Source: Brachybacterium endophyticum (GTDB lineage: Bacteria > Actinomycetota > Actinomycetes > Actinomycetales > Dermabacteraceae). From it: a stretch of DNA of 64,000 bases. This document shows, one piece after another, positions 40,478 to 49,353 of this stretch; positions within the stretch are counted from its first letter, which is position 1, and every line of letters starts with the position of its first letter. A program made the translations under genes and the position numbers. The stretch covers positions 372,001-436,000 of the forward strand of contig NZ_QFKX01000002.1 of assembly GCF_003130585.1 (NCBI RefSeq). The letters run 5' to 3'. Under the pieces are notes generated by a model. It ran no database searches, had not been told where the DNA came from, and was given only the letters and a program-made list of their open reading frames with translations.

Positions 40478-41629
40478 ATGCTAGAGACCCCGCCCGAGAC
40501 CCGCCCCCAGGCCCCCGCCGAGAACATCCGGCTGCGCGCGGCCCTTGAGTCCCTGCCCGCCTACGTGCCCGGGAGGCCGGCGCCGGAGGACGGCATCCGC
40601 CGGTACAAGGTCTCCTCCAACGAGTCGCCCTTCGAGCCGCTCCCGCAGGTCCTCGAGGCCGTCGCCCGCGCGACCGAGCACGCGAACCTCTACCCGGACA
40701 TGGGCGCCGCCGAGCTGCGCTCCGCGATCGCGGAGCACCACACCACTCGCCACCTGCGGATCGGCCCCGAGAACATCGCCCTGTCCACGGGCTCGGTCGC
40801 GGTCTCCGGCGACCTCGTGCGTGCCCTCGTGGACCAGGGCGACGAGGTGATCTACGCCTGGCGCTCCTTCGAGGCGTACCCGATCCTGGTGCGCTCCCAC
40901 GGCGGCGTCGACGTCCAGGTCCCGCTCACCGCGGACCACGAGCACGATCTTCCTGCCATGGCTGCCGCGATCACCGACCGCACGCGGCTGATCATCCTGT
41001 GCACGCCGAACAACCCCACGGGGCCCGCGCTCACCACCGCGCAGATCGAGGCCTTCCTCGAGCGCGTGCCCGAGCACGTGGTGGTCGCCCTCGACGAGGC
41101 GTACCGCGAGTTCGTCGACCCTGTGCAGGTGGCCGACACCGCCCGCCTCTTCGCCCAGCACGGCAACGTGGTGCTGCTGCGCACCTTCTCCAAGATGCAG
41201 GGCATCGCCGGCCTGCGGATCGGCTACGCCGTCGCCCATTCCCGCCTCGCGGCCGCTCTCGGCCAGGTCACCGTCCCCTTCGGTGCGAGCTCGATCGCGC
41301 AGGCCGCAGCGCTGTCGACCTTCGATCCCGATGCCGCCGCCGAGCTCGACCACCGCGCCGCGTGGATCCGCGGCGAGCGTGCGCGGATGCTGCAGGTGCT
41401 CGCCGCCCAGGGCTGGGACCTGCCCGATTCCCAGGGCAACTTCGTGTACTTCCCGCTCGGGGAGCGCAGCGCCGAGTTCACGGCCTTCGCCGATGCCCGC
41501 GGACTCGTGGTCCGCGCCTACGGCACCGACGGCGTGCGGGTGACCGTGGCGACCCGGGAGGCCGACGACCTGCTGCTCGCGATCGCGCAGGAATGGCGCA
41601 CCGCCCAGGAGGACGCGACGGGGGAGTGA
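40478..41629 (+). CDS. hisC: Histidinol-phosphate/aromatic aminotransferase
   Basis: A 383-residue PLP enzyme of fold type I. It has the pattern YKVSSNESPFEPLPQVLEAV (N-terminal substrate loop), CTPNNPTGPALT, DEAYREF and the Schiff-base Lys in RTFSKMQGIAGLRIGYA (about residues 232-248), and the final Arg in VRVTVATREADDLLL. The sequence is of the HisC/PatA type; in actinobacteria, such genes away from the his operon are often assigned to aromatic amino acids, so symbol and substrate are provisional. Single-gene, leaderless transcript. Confidence 0.85.
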   Translation: MLETPPETRPQAPAENIRLRAALESLPAYVPGRPAPEDGIRRYKVSSNESPFEPLPQVLEAVARATEHANLYPDMGAAELRSAIAEHHTTRHLRIGPENIALSTGSVAVSGDLVRALVDQGDEVIYAWRSFEAYPILVRSHGGVDVQVPLTADHEHDLPAMAAAITDRTRLIILCTPNNPTGPALTTAQIEAFLERVPEHVVVALDEAYREFVDPVQVADTARLFAQHGNVVLLRTFSKMQGIAGLRIGYAVAHSRLAAALGQVTVPFGASSIAQAAALSTFDPDAAAELDHRAAWIRGERARMLQVLAAQGWDLPDSQGNFVYFPLGERSAEFTAFADARGLVVRAYGTDGVRVTVATREADDLLLAIAQEWRTAQEDATGE

Positions 41630-41659
41630 GGTCGGGCGCCCGGTCCGCCGCCCGGCCGC

Positions 41660-42505
41660 TCATCCGTCGATGCCGTCGATGAGCCGGATGGTCTCGGCCG
41701 GGTCCAGCACGGTGGCCGGATGCGGACCGCCCGAGAGCCAGCGCTCCCGCAGGCTCTCGGGATCCGCGCCCCGTGAGCGCTCCAGGCCGGGCCCCGCGGC
41801 GAGCACCAGGTTCCCCGCCTCGAGAGAGCCCACCACGTGCTCGTCGGCCAGGGCCCACGCGCCCGCGAGGCCCGCCTCCTCGGTGGCGGCGTCGAGAGCC
41901 CTCGCCTGCGCGGCGAAGAAGCGCAGGCCCGCGTCGTCGCCCACGTTCACGGCCATCACGCCGTGCGTGTCCAGCCGGTCCAGCACGTCGGCGAAGAAGA
42001 GTTCGCGCGTCAGGTGCTCCGGGGTGCTCTGCCCGCTGAACACGTCGACGACGATCACGTCGAACAGGGCGGCCAGCTCGGTCCCCGGCTGCGCGAGCTG
42101 CTCGGCGGCATCCCCGATGCGGACCTCGAGGTCCGTCCCGGGCGGGAGCGGGAGTGCGGAGATCACGAGGTCGGGCAGCTCCCGCTCGATCTCGACCACG
42201 ACCTGGGGCGAGCCCGGCCGGGTCGCCTGCACGTAGCGGGCCAGGGTGAGCGCGCCCGCCCCCAGGTGCAGCACCCGCACGGGCGTCCCGGGCGCGGCGC
42301 CGGTGTCGACCACGTGCGCGATGCGCCGCAGGTACTCGTGGCGGATCACCGTCGGGTCCTCGAGATCCACGTGCGACTGCTCGATGCCTCCGACGTCGAG
42401 CGCGAAGCCGTGCTCGCTGTATCCGTCGGGTCGGATCCGGGCGACGGAGTCCGACTGCGCGAGGCGCACGCTCCTGGTCGCGGGACGCTGTGCGCGATGG
42501 GTCAC
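41660..42505 (-). CDS. Spermidine-synthase-like class I methyltransferase-fold protein
   Basis: A 281-residue protein with the spermidine-synthase fold: VRVLHLGAGALTLARYV (nucleotide loop, about residues 79-95), VVVEIERELPDLVI (acidic end of beta 2) and FDVIVVDVFSGQSTPEHL. Many actinobacterial proteins with this fold are not true spermidine synthases: they lack the polyamine-specific Asp and the N-terminal beta barrel is short, as here. The reaction is therefore not assigned. The start is the GTG at 42505, with TAGGCT six bases upstream on the minus strand (leaderless). Confidence 0.8.
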   Translation of the reverse strand: MTHRAQRPATRSVRLAQSDSVARIRPDGYSEHGFALDVGGIEQSHVDLEDPTVIRHEYLRRIAHVVDTGAAPGTPVRVLHLGAGALTLARYVQATRPGSPQVVVEIERELPDLVISALPLPPGTDLEVRIGDAAEQLAQPGTELAALFDVIVVDVFSGQSTPEHLTRELFFADVLDRLDTHGVMAVNVGDDAGLRFFAAQARALDAATEEAGLAGAWALADEHVVGSLEAGNLVLAAGPGLERSRGADPESLRERWLSGGPHPATVLDPAETIRLIDGIDG

Positions 42506-42511
42506 GCCCTC

Positions 42512-42517
42512 AGCCTA
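42512..42517 (-). promoter_or_regulatory. -10 element of the spermidine-synthase-like gene (leaderless)
   Basis: TAGGCT on the minus strand, six bases before the GTG at 42505. The spacer to the divergent gene is only 60 bases. Confidence 0.5.
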
Positions 42518-42565
42518 GACTCGGGCGGAACGTGCCGCGGATACCGGACGCGGCGGAGGGGGACG

Positions 42566-43765
42566 ATGATGACCGGAACGATGCCCGAGGGCCCGCAGAA
42601 CGGCCGGCCGCGCCAGGACGGGCAGGGGGAGCACGGTCCCTGGCGCCAGCAGTACCCGGGTGCGCAGGGCGCGCAGGGTGCGGGCGCCTTCGGCGGACCC
42701 GACGCCTTCGGAGGGCCGGGCGGAGGGAACCAGCCGCCGCGGAAGAACCGCACGGGCCTGATCATCGGCCTGGTGATCGCCGCCATCGCCTTCTTCCTCG
42801 TGATCGTGCTCGTCGTCGTGATCGCGATCGCCGTCGGCCTGGGACGGGGCGGTGAGGGAGGTGGCCGCAAGAACGCGTCCCCCGAGGAGCAGGTGACCGC
42901 GATCGCCCAGGACTACATGGACGCCCTGGCGGCCGGCGACCCGAAGCCCGCGCTCGAGCTCGTCTCGCAGCAGGGCACCAACGGAGCCGTGGCCCTGGAC
43001 GAGGAGTACTACGCGAAGGCCCTCGAGAAGGCGCCCGTCAAGAACGTCTCCGTCGGCACCCCGACGATGACGACGATGGAGGGCGAGGTGACGGTGGAGT
43101 ACACCGTCGGCGACGAGCAGGCGTCCGCGAAGATCAGCGCGAACGACTACGACGACGACGGCACCTACGAGCAGACCACCGGGGTCGACTACGACACCAG
43201 GGTGCCGACGTCGTTCGAGGGGCTGAAGCCGACCCTGAACGGGGCGGAGGTCGAGGCCGACACCTCGGTCGTGCTGCTCCCCGGCGCCTACGAGGCAGGC
43301 ATCAGCAACGAGTACTTCGACCTCGACGGTGCCGAGACGTTCACCTTCGCCTCCGCGGATTCCGACGTCGAGTGGCCCGAGCCGGAACTCAACGACGACG
43401 GCCAGAAGGAGTTCCGCACAGCCGTGCAGTCCTCCGTCGACACGTGCCTGAAGCAGAAGACCCTCAAGGCCGGGTGCGGCATGGGCGATCTGAGCGACGC
43501 CTCGACCGACGGCTGGAAGATCACCGAGGACACCGTGGAGCGGAGCCTCCCGGACACGACCCAGCGCACGATCGACAAGATGGAGGCGACGCCCGACTCC
43601 GAGGAGCCCACCTACGTCACGGGCACCAGCGTCGGCACCGTGGACACCAAGGTGACGTGCACCAAGGGCGGGCAGTCCGGCACCTGCGAGCTGCTCTTCG
43701 GCGGTGGCATGGGGACACCCTCCGTCGACCTCGCCGACGAGAAGCACCCGGTGACCTGGGACTGA
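42566..43765 (+). CDS. Membrane-anchored protein with long extracellular domain, function unknown
   Basis: A 399-residue protein (the ATG at 42569 is an equal alternative). It has a Gly/Gln/Pro-rich cytoplasmic region (about 1-62), a single membrane helix (TGLIIGLVIAAIAFFLVIVLVVVIAIAV, given here in part as TGLIIGLVIAAIAFF) and an acidic extracellular part of about 310 residues. The first extracellular portion (SPEEQVTAIAQDYMDALAAG) resembles the small alpha+beta lumazine-binding-like or DUF4878 modules; the distal part has two Cys pairs (DTCLKQ/AGCGMG and VTCTKG/GTCELL). The ribosome site is GGAGGGGG. No enzyme motif is visible. Confidence 0.72.
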   Translation: MMTGTMPEGPQNGRPRQDGQGEHGPWRQQYPGAQGAQGAGAFGGPDAFGGPGGGNQPPRKNRTGLIIGLVIAAIAFFLVIVLVVVIAIAVGLGRGGEGGGRKNASPEEQVTAIAQDYMDALAAGDPKPALELVSQQGTNGAVALDEEYYAKALEKAPVKNVSVGTPTMTTMEGEVTVEYTVGDEQASAKISANDYDDDGTYEQTTGVDYDTRVPTSFEGLKPTLNGAEVEADTSVVLLPGAYEAGISNEYFDLDGAETFTFASADSDVEWPEPELNDDGQKEFRTAVQSSVDTCLKQKTLKAGCGMGDLSDASTDGWKITEDTVERSLPDTTQRTIDKMEATPDSEEPTYVTGTSVGTVDTKVTCTKGGQSGTCELLFGGGMGTPSVDLADEKHPVTWD

Positions 43766-43773
43766 GGGCGGAC

Positions 43774-43793
43774 CCGAGCGAGGTGCCGCTCGG
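43774..43793. terminator. Candidate terminator between convergent genes
   Basis: A 7-bp perfect stem (43774-43780 with 43787-43793) and a 6-base loop, between the membrane-anchored protein and the permease genes. Confidence 0.5.
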
Positions 43794-43828
43794 CTGCGGC
43801 GCCGGGGTCACGCGTCGTGCCGTCGCCG

Positions 43829-45343
43829 TCACGCGTCGGTCGGGAGTGACTCCGTCGCGGGGCCGCGGTGCGGGCGGGTGAGATCGGCCCGCTCGAGCGG
43901 GGTGCGCTCGGGGCGCGCGATGAGCTTGTGGCCCCACCACAGCGCCAGGAAGAACGGCAGGCCGATGTATGCCGTGAGGATGCCCCTGATGTCCGGGGAC
44001 CCGGTCAGCCACGACTCGTAGTTCTGACCGATGATGACGACCGCGCACATCACGACGGCCACCAGCGGGCCCAGCGGGAACCAGCGGGCGCGGAACGGCA
44101 GCTCCGAGAGGTCGTGACCCTGTGCGAGGAAGGCGCGCCGGAAGTTGTAGTGGCTCCACGCGATCCCGAGCCAGGTGATGAAGCCGGCCAGGCCCGAGGC
44201 GTTGACCAACCAGGTGTAGGCGCCGCCGCTGCCGATCAGCGAGGTGAGGAAGCACAGGGCGCCGATCGTCGTGGTCGCCCCGACCGCCGCGAGCGGGATG
44301 CCGCGCCGTGTCGTGCCCGCGAAGAACCGTGGCGCCTTGCCGGACTTGGCGAGCGCGAACATCATCCGGCTCGACACGTACATCCCCGAGTTCCCGGCCG
44401 ACAGGATGGCGGTGAGGATGACCGCGTTCATGATGGTGGCCGCGGCCAGGATCCCGGCCTTGTCGAAGATCAGCGTGAACGGGGCCACCGCGATGTGCGA
44501 CTCGTCGGCGCTCAGCAGCCGCGGGTCCGCGTACGGGAGCAGGAAGCCGATGATCGTGATCGCCCCGATGTAGAACAGCATGATGCGGTAGAAGATCGAG
44601 CGGATCGCCCGCGGGATCGTGCGCTCCGGGTCCTGCGCCTCGCCGGCCGCGACGCCGACCATCTCGGTGCCCTGGAACGAGAAGCCGGCGATCATGAAGA
44701 TCGACAGCAGGCCCGTCCAGCCGTCGACGAAGGGGGCCTGCCCGCGGGTCCAGTTCGAGAGGCCCGGTGAGTCGCCGCCGAGGATGCCGATGATCATCAG
44801 CACGCCCACGACCAGGAACGCCAGGACCGCGATCACCTTGATCGAGGCGAACCAGAACTCGCTCTCGCCGAACGCCTTGACCGACACCGCGTTCAGCAGG
44901 AAGAGCAGCGCCAGGAACCCGAGCGACCAGATCCACGAGGGCACGTCGGGGAACCAGTACCCCATGACGAGCGCGGCGGCCACCAGCTCGGCGGCCACGG
45001 TGACGGCCCAGTTGTACCAGTAGTTCCAGCCTTGCGCGAAGCCGAACGAGGGGGAGACGAACCGGGTCCCGTAGGTCTCGAACGAGTCGGCGACCGGCAG
45101 GTACGTCGCCATCTCGCCCAGGCTCTGCATGAGCAGGTAGACCATGAAGCCGACCGCGGCGTACGCCACCAGCGCCCCGCCCGGGCCTGCGCCGCTGATC
45201 GTCGCGCCGGAGGCCACGAAGAGGCCGGTGCCGATCGCGCCGCCGATGGCGATCATGTTCAAGTGGCGCGGGGCCAGCTTCCGCTGCAGCTCCGGGTCGC
45301 CGTGCGTCGGCGCGCGCTCTGGGGTGGGGGTGGCGCTGGTCAT
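43829..45343 (-). CDS. APC-family amino acid permease (LysP/AroP-like)
   Basis: A 504-residue permease with twelve helices. The first helix has the family consensus RHLNMIAIGGAIGTGLFVASG, and the sixth carries AGFSFQGTEMVGVAAGEAQDPE, the form closest to the lysine-permease subgroup of amino-acid transporters. It should import a cationic or aromatic amino acid by proton symport; the substrate is not certain. ATG at 45343 has GAGGAATCC before it. TACTCT (45423-45428, minus strand) is a likely -10, giving a leader of about 70 bases. Its neighbour across the divergent spacer is a branched-chain-type dehydrogenase operon. Confidence 0.9.
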   Translation of the reverse strand: MTSATPTPERAPTHGDPELQRKLAPRHLNMIAIGGAIGTGLFVASGATISGAGPGGALVAYAAVGFMVYLLMQSLGEMATYLPVADSFETYGTRFVSPSFGFAQGWNYWYNWAVTVAAELVAAALVMGYWFPDVPSWIWSLGFLALLFLLNAVSVKAFGESEFWFASIKVIAVLAFLVVGVLMIIGILGGDSPGLSNWTRGQAPFVDGWTGLLSIFMIAGFSFQGTEMVGVAAGEAQDPERTIPRAIRSIFYRIMLFYIGAITIIGFLLPYADPRLLSADESHIAVAPFTLIFDKAGILAAATIMNAVILTAILSAGNSGMYVSSRMMFALAKSGKAPRFFAGTTRRGIPLAAVGATTTIGALCFLTSLIGSGGAYTWLVNASGLAGFITWLGIAWSHYNFRRAFLAQGHDLSELPFRARWFPLGPLVAVVMCAVVIIGQNYESWLTGSPDIRGILTAYIGLPFFLALWWGHKLIARPERTPLERADLTRPHRGPATESLPTDA

Positions 45344-45422
45344 GGATTCCTCGGGTGGGGGTGCCGGGATCGAAGGGGGGCCGGGTCCACCCAGCCCGCC
45401 GTTGCAGCGGGATCGATCGCCG

Positions 45423-45428
45423 AGAGTA
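45423..45428 (-). promoter_or_regulatory. -10 element of the amino acid permease gene
   Basis: TACTCT on the minus strand, about 80 bases before the start codon. Confidence 0.45.
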
Positions 45429-45495
45429 CAACAAGCGCCCTCGCGCGGCGTGGGCGGGCGACGGGCCCGGGTGACCGGTCGCGCAGTGCCACCGA

Positions 45496-45524
45496 TTGGA
45501 ACTTACGGATCCGTAGGTTACGCT
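45496..45524 (+). promoter_or_regulatory. Promoter of the 2-oxoacid dehydrogenase operon with embedded operator
   Basis: -35 TTGGAA (45496-45501), 17-base spacer, -10 TACGCT (45519-45524), then 7 bases to the GTG at 45532 (leaderless). The spacer contains a perfect 12-base palindrome TACGGATCCGTA (45504-45515), extended by wobble to 18 bases (ACTTACGGATCCGTAGGT). A repressor bound here would block RNA polymerase. Confidence 0.7.
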
Positions 45525-45531
45525 CGCTCCC

Positions 45532-46686
45532 GTGAGCGTCTTCCGCACAACGATTCCCCAGAACGCCGAGGACGAGCCGCTCGTTCGGCTCATCGCGCCC
45601 GACGGCACCCGCACCCCGCACGAGGAGCTCGACGCTGCCGTCGCGCACCTGACGGGCGAGGACCTGCGCCGGTACTACCGCGACATGGTGATGATCCGTG
45701 CGGCGGACCTCGAGGCCACCTCCCTGCAGCGTCAGGGTCAGCTGGGCCTGTGGGCGAGCGCGCTGGGGCAGGAGGGCGCCCAGATCGGGGCCGGCCACGC
45801 CGCCCGCACCCAGGACTACCTCGTGCCCACCTACCGCGAGCACGGCATCGCCTGGGCGCGCGGCATCGAGCCCTGGCGTCTGCTGGACGTCTGGCGCGGC
45901 ATCGCCCACGGCAGCTACGACCCCTACGAGCTGCGCACCCACCCGTACATGCTCGTTCTCGGCGCGCAGGCGCCGCAGGCCGTCGGCTACGCGATGGGCC
46001 TGCAGCGCGACGGGCTGGTGGGCACCGGCGACGACGAGTCCGACACCGCCGTGCTCGCCCTGTTCGGCGACGGCAGCTCCTCGGAGGGCGAGGTCAGCGA
46101 GGGCTTCACCTTCGCCGCCTCCTTCCAGGCGCCCTGCGTCTTCTTCACCCAGAACAACCAGTGGGCGATCTCCGTGCCCACCAGCGTGCAGTCGCGGGTG
46201 CCGCTGGCGCAGCGCTCCCGCGGCTGGGGCATCCCCAGCGTCCGCATCGACGGCAACGACGTGCTCGCGGTCTACGGGGCGGTCCGCCTCGCCCTGGACG
46301 CCGCCCGCCGTGGCGAGGGGCCCCGCTACATCGAGGCGCTCACCTACCGGATGGCCGCGCACACCACGAGCGACGACCCCACCCGCTACCGCCACAGCAC
46401 CGAGGAGGAGGAGTGGGCGGCCAAGGACCCGATCGACCGTCTGCGCACCTACCTCGAGGCGCAGGACGAGATCGACGAGGCCTTCGTGACCCGCTGCGAC
46501 GAGGAGGGGCACGACCTCGCGATGGCGCTGCACCACCAGATCCACGCGATGGCCGACCCCGATCCGATCGAGATGTTCCGCAACGTCTACGCCGATCCCC
46601 ACCCGCTGGTGGAGGCGGAGCGCGAGGAGTTCGTGCAGTTCCGCGCCCAGTTCGAGGACGAGACCACCACGGGGGAGGAGCGCTGA
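45532..46686 (+). CDS. bkdA: 2-oxoacid dehydrogenase E1 alpha subunit (branched-chain type)
   Basis: A 384-residue thiamine-diphosphate subunit. It has LEATSLQRQGQLGLWASALGQE (about residues 55-76) and YREHGIAWARG, and the ThDP motif GDGSSSEGEVSEGFTFAASFQAPCVFFTQNN (motif given in part as GDGSSSEGEV). The pattern resembles mycobacterial BkdA (Rv2497c) and so points to branched-chain 2-oxoacid dehydrogenase rather than pyruvate dehydrogenase; this subtype call is inference. The GTG start is supported by the promoter spacing. It shares one base (TGATG) with the beta-subunit gene. Confidence 0.88.
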   Translation: MSVFRTTIPQNAEDEPLVRLIAPDGTRTPHEELDAAVAHLTGEDLRRYYRDMVMIRAADLEATSLQRQGQLGLWASALGQEGAQIGAGHAARTQDYLVPTYREHGIAWARGIEPWRLLDVWRGIAHGSYDPYELRTHPYMLVLGAQAPQAVGYAMGLQRDGLVGTGDDESDTAVLALFGDGSSSEGEVSEGFTFAASFQAPCVFFTQNNQWAISVPTSVQSRVPLAQRSRGWGIPSVRIDGNDVLAVYGAVRLALDAARRGEGPRYIEALTYRMAAHTTSDDPTRYRHSTEEEEWAAKDPIDRLRTYLEAQDEIDEAFVTRCDEEGHDLAMALHHQIHAMADPDPIEMFRNVYADPHPLVEAEREEFVQFRAQFEDETTTGEER

Positions 46687-47669
46687 TGGCCGCCGTGAAG
46701 CTCCCGATCGCCAAGGCGATCACCGCAGGCCTGCGCGACGCGATGCGGATGGACGAGAAGGTCATGCTGATGGGCGAGGACATCGGCGCCCTGGGCGGCG
46801 TCTTCCGCGTCACCGACGGCCTGATGAAGGAGTTCGGCACCCAGCGCGTGGTCGATACCCCGCTGGGCGAGGCCGGCATCATCGGCTCCGGCATCGGACT
46901 GTGCTTCCGCGGCTACCGGCCCGTCGCCGAGATCCAGTTCGACGGCTTCGTCTTCCCGGCCTACAACCAGATCACGACCCAGCTGGCCAAGATGCACTAC
47001 CGCACCCGCGGCTCGGTACGCATGCCGATGGTCATCCGCATCCCCTACGGCGGCGGCATCGGGGCGGTCGAGCACCACTCCGAGAGCCCCGAGGCGCTGT
47101 TCGCCCACACCGCCGGGCTGCGGATCGTCACCCCCTCGAACGCCCAGGACGCCTACTGGATGACCCGCGGGGCCATCGAGTCCGACGACCCGGTGATCAT
47201 CTTCGAGCCCAAGAAGCAGTACTGGGTCAAGGGCGACGTGGAGACGGAGACCCGGCCCGAGATCGACATGCACACCGCGCAGGTGGTGCGCCCCGGCACC
47301 GATGCGACCCTGCTCGCGTGGGGCCCCTCGGTCTCGCTCGCCCGGGAGTCCGCCGAGGCCGCGAGCGAGGACGGACTGGACCTCGAGGTGATCGACGCCC
47401 GCTCGATCTCCCCGCTGGACACGGCCACCGTCGCCGAGTCCGTGCGCCGCACCGGCCGTCTGGTGATCGTCCACGAGGCGCCCGTCTTCGGGTCCATCAG
47501 CGGTGAGATCGCCGCGCGCATCAGCCAGGAGTGCTTCTTCCACCTCGAGGCCCCGGTGCTGCGCGTGGGCGGCTACCACACCCCCTACCCGCCGGCGCGG
47601 ATGGAGGAGTCCTACCTGCCCGACGTGGACCGCGTGCTCGACGCCGTGGACCGCTCCCTCGCATACTGA
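46686..47669 (+). CDS. bkdB: 2-oxoacid dehydrogenase E1 beta subunit
   Basis: A 327-residue partner of the alpha subunit. It contains MLMGEDIGALGGVFRVTDGL, VVDTPLGEAGIIGSGIGLCFRG, the QFDGFVFPAYNQITTQLAK segment and the C-terminal transketolase domain with IDARSISPLDTATVAESV and VGGYHTPYPPARMEE. With the alpha subunit it forms the E1 heterotetramer that decarboxylates the 2-oxoacid and transfers the acyl group to the lipoyl domain. The start is fixed by the TGATG overlap. Confidence 0.92.
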   Translation: MAAVKLPIAKAITAGLRDAMRMDEKVMLMGEDIGALGGVFRVTDGLMKEFGTQRVVDTPLGEAGIIGSGIGLCFRGYRPVAEIQFDGFVFPAYNQITTQLAKMHYRTRGSVRMPMVIRIPYGGGIGAVEHHSESPEALFAHTAGLRIVTPSNAQDAYWMTRGAIESDDPVIIFEPKKQYWVKGDVETETRPEIDMHTAQVVRPGTDATLLAWGPSVSLARESAEAASEDGLDLEVIDARSISPLDTATVAESVRRTGRLVIVHEAPVFGSISGEIAARISQECFFHLEAPVLRVGGYHTPYPPARMEESYLPDVDRVLDAVDRSLAY

Positions 47670-47699
47670 TCCCCGCCTGCCCCACGGAAGGACCCTCCG

Positions 47700-49247
47700 A
47701 TGAGCACCCTCGTCATGATCACCCTCACCGACCCCGGGGAGGGGCTGACCGAGGCCGAGATCCTCGACATCAAGGTGGGCGTGGGTGACACCGTCGCCAT
47801 CAACGACCCCGTGATCGAGGTGGAGACCGCCAAGTCCGCCGTCGAGCTGCCCAGCCACATCGCCGGCCGGGTGACGCGCGTGCTGGTCTCCGTGGGCGAC
47901 GAGGTCGTCGTCGGCGCCCCGCTGATCGAGGTCGACACCGACCCCGACGGCGGCGACGGCGCAGGGTCCGACCAAGCCGCCGCTGCCCGGCAGCAGGCCA
48001 CCGCCGGGGAGGGGACGGGCGCGCAGGACAGCACGAGCGCGCAGGAGCAGGCAGCGCCCCCCGCCGACTCCGGCGCCGAGGAGGACGCCGCACCGGCGGC
48101 CGACCCGTCGGCCGAGGAGCCCGGCACGCAGGCGCAGGAGGCCACCGAGAGCGCCGCGGAGGAGGAGCAGCCCAAGAACCTGGTGGGCTACGGCACGCGC
48201 TCGGGTGCGTCGCGCCGGCGCCGCCGCGTCGCCGCCCAGGACGGTGAGGACCAGGACCAGCAGGTGCCGATCGACCGCATCCTCGCCAAGCCGCCCGTGC
48301 GCAAGCTCGCGCGGGACCTGGGCATCGCGCTCGCCGACGTGTTCGCGACCGGCCCCGGCGGCACCGTCACCCGTGAGGACGTGCTGGCCGCGCAGCAGCG
48401 GGCGATCGGCGACGAGCCCGCCCCGGCCGACGGCGACTACTTCCCCGACGAGTCCCCGCAGGCCCCCGCCTCCCTGCACGGGGCGATGAAGTCCGCGACC
48501 TCGCAGCCGATGGACCAGCAGTCCTTCTCCGGGGTCACGAGCGATGACCGCACTACGCGGGTGCCGATCCGCTCGGTGCGCAAGCGCACCGCCGAGGCCA
48601 TGGTCTCCAGCGCCTTCACCGCGCCGCACGTGACCGTGTTCAACGAGGTCGACATGACCGCGACCATGGACCTCGTGCGCACCCTGCGCGCCTCCCGCGA
48701 GTGGGCCGACGTGCGGATCTCCCCGCTCGCGATCGTCGCCAAGGCGCTCCTGGTCGCGATCCGTCGCAATCCCGAGGTCAACGCCTCGTGGAACGAGGAC
48801 GCCCAGGAGATCGTCTACAAGCACTTCGTGAACCTCGGCATCGCCGCCGCCACCCCGCGCGGGCTGATCGTGCCCAACATCAAGGATGCGCACCTGCTCA
48901 CCCTCAAGGAGCTCGCCGAGGGCATCAACGACCTCGCCAAGACGGCCCGCTCCGGCTCCACCCCGCTGTCGGCCACCCGCAACGGCACCATCACGGTGAC
49001 GAACTTCGGCGTGTTCGGCATCGACTCGGGCACCCCGATCCTGAACCCGGGGGAGTCCGTGATCCTGGGCATGGGCGCGGTCAAGCAGAAGCCCTGGGCG
49101 GTCGACGGGAGCATCGAGGTCCGGGAGGTCACCCAGCTCGCCCTGAGCTTCGACCACCGCCTGATCGACGGCGCGCTGGGATCGGAGCTGCTGCGCGACA
49201 TCTCCGCCGTCCTCGAGCAGCCGCAGCTGGGACTCGTGTGGGGCTGA
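47700..49247 (+). CDS. bkdC: Dihydrolipoamide acyltransferase (E2)
   Basis: A 515-residue E2. There is a single lipoyl domain (about residues 1-80) with the lipoyl-Lys motif VETAKSAVE, a long Ala/Gln/Glu-rich linker (about 81-195), the peripheral-subunit-binding domain VRKLARDLGIALADVFATG (about residues 201-219) and the catalytic domain, ending FDHRLIDGALG, with the active His and Asp. Its ribosome site is GGAAGGACC. No E3 (lpd) gene follows, so the complex must use E3 from elsewhere in the genome. The linker composition is typical. Confidence 0.93.
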   Translation: MSTLVMITLTDPGEGLTEAEILDIKVGVGDTVAINDPVIEVETAKSAVELPSHIAGRVTRVLVSVGDEVVVGAPLIEVDTDPDGGDGAGSDQAAAARQQATAGEGTGAQDSTSAQEQAAPPADSGAEEDAAPAADPSAEEPGTQAQEATESAAEEEQPKNLVGYGTRSGASRRRRRVAAQDGEDQDQQVPIDRILAKPPVRKLARDLGIALADVFATGPGGTVTREDVLAAQQRAIGDEPAPADGDYFPDESPQAPASLHGAMKSATSQPMDQQSFSGVTSDDRTTRVPIRSVRKRTAEAMVSSAFTAPHVTVFNEVDMTATMDLVRTLRASREWADVRISPLAIVAKALLVAIRRNPEVNASWNEDAQEIVYKHFVNLGIAAATPRGLIVPNIKDAHLLTLKELAEGINDLAKTARSGSTPLSATRNGTITVTNFGVFGIDSGTPILNPGESVILGMGAVKQKPWAVDGSIEVREVTQLALSFDHRLIDGALGSELLRDISAVLEQPQLGLVWG

Positions 49248-49318
49248 GCCGCCCCGGCGGTGCGACCCCGCCCACGACCTGCGCGTCGGCCTGCACCTCG
49301 GCCTGCGCGTCGGCCGGT

Positions 49319-49345
49319 CGTACCGAGCCGCTCCGGCTCGGTACG
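49319..49345 (+). terminator. Hairpin after the E2 gene, overlapping the crcB -10 element
   Basis: A perfect 12-bp stem (49319-49330 with 49334-49345) with a 3-base loop, 72 bases after the E2 stop. Its right arm includes part of the crcB -10 TACGCT. Confidence 0.6.
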
Positions 49346-49347
49346 CT
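49342..49347 (+). promoter_or_regulatory. -10 element of the crcB operon (leaderless)
   Basis: TACGCT ends six bases before the GTG at 49354. Confidence 0.5.
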
Positions 49348-49353
49348 GGTGCG

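Noticed and set aside
49248-49353. A fluoride riboswitch before crcB
   Set aside because: The -10 lies six bases before the start codon, so there is no leader to hold one, and the only structure is a plain hairpin.
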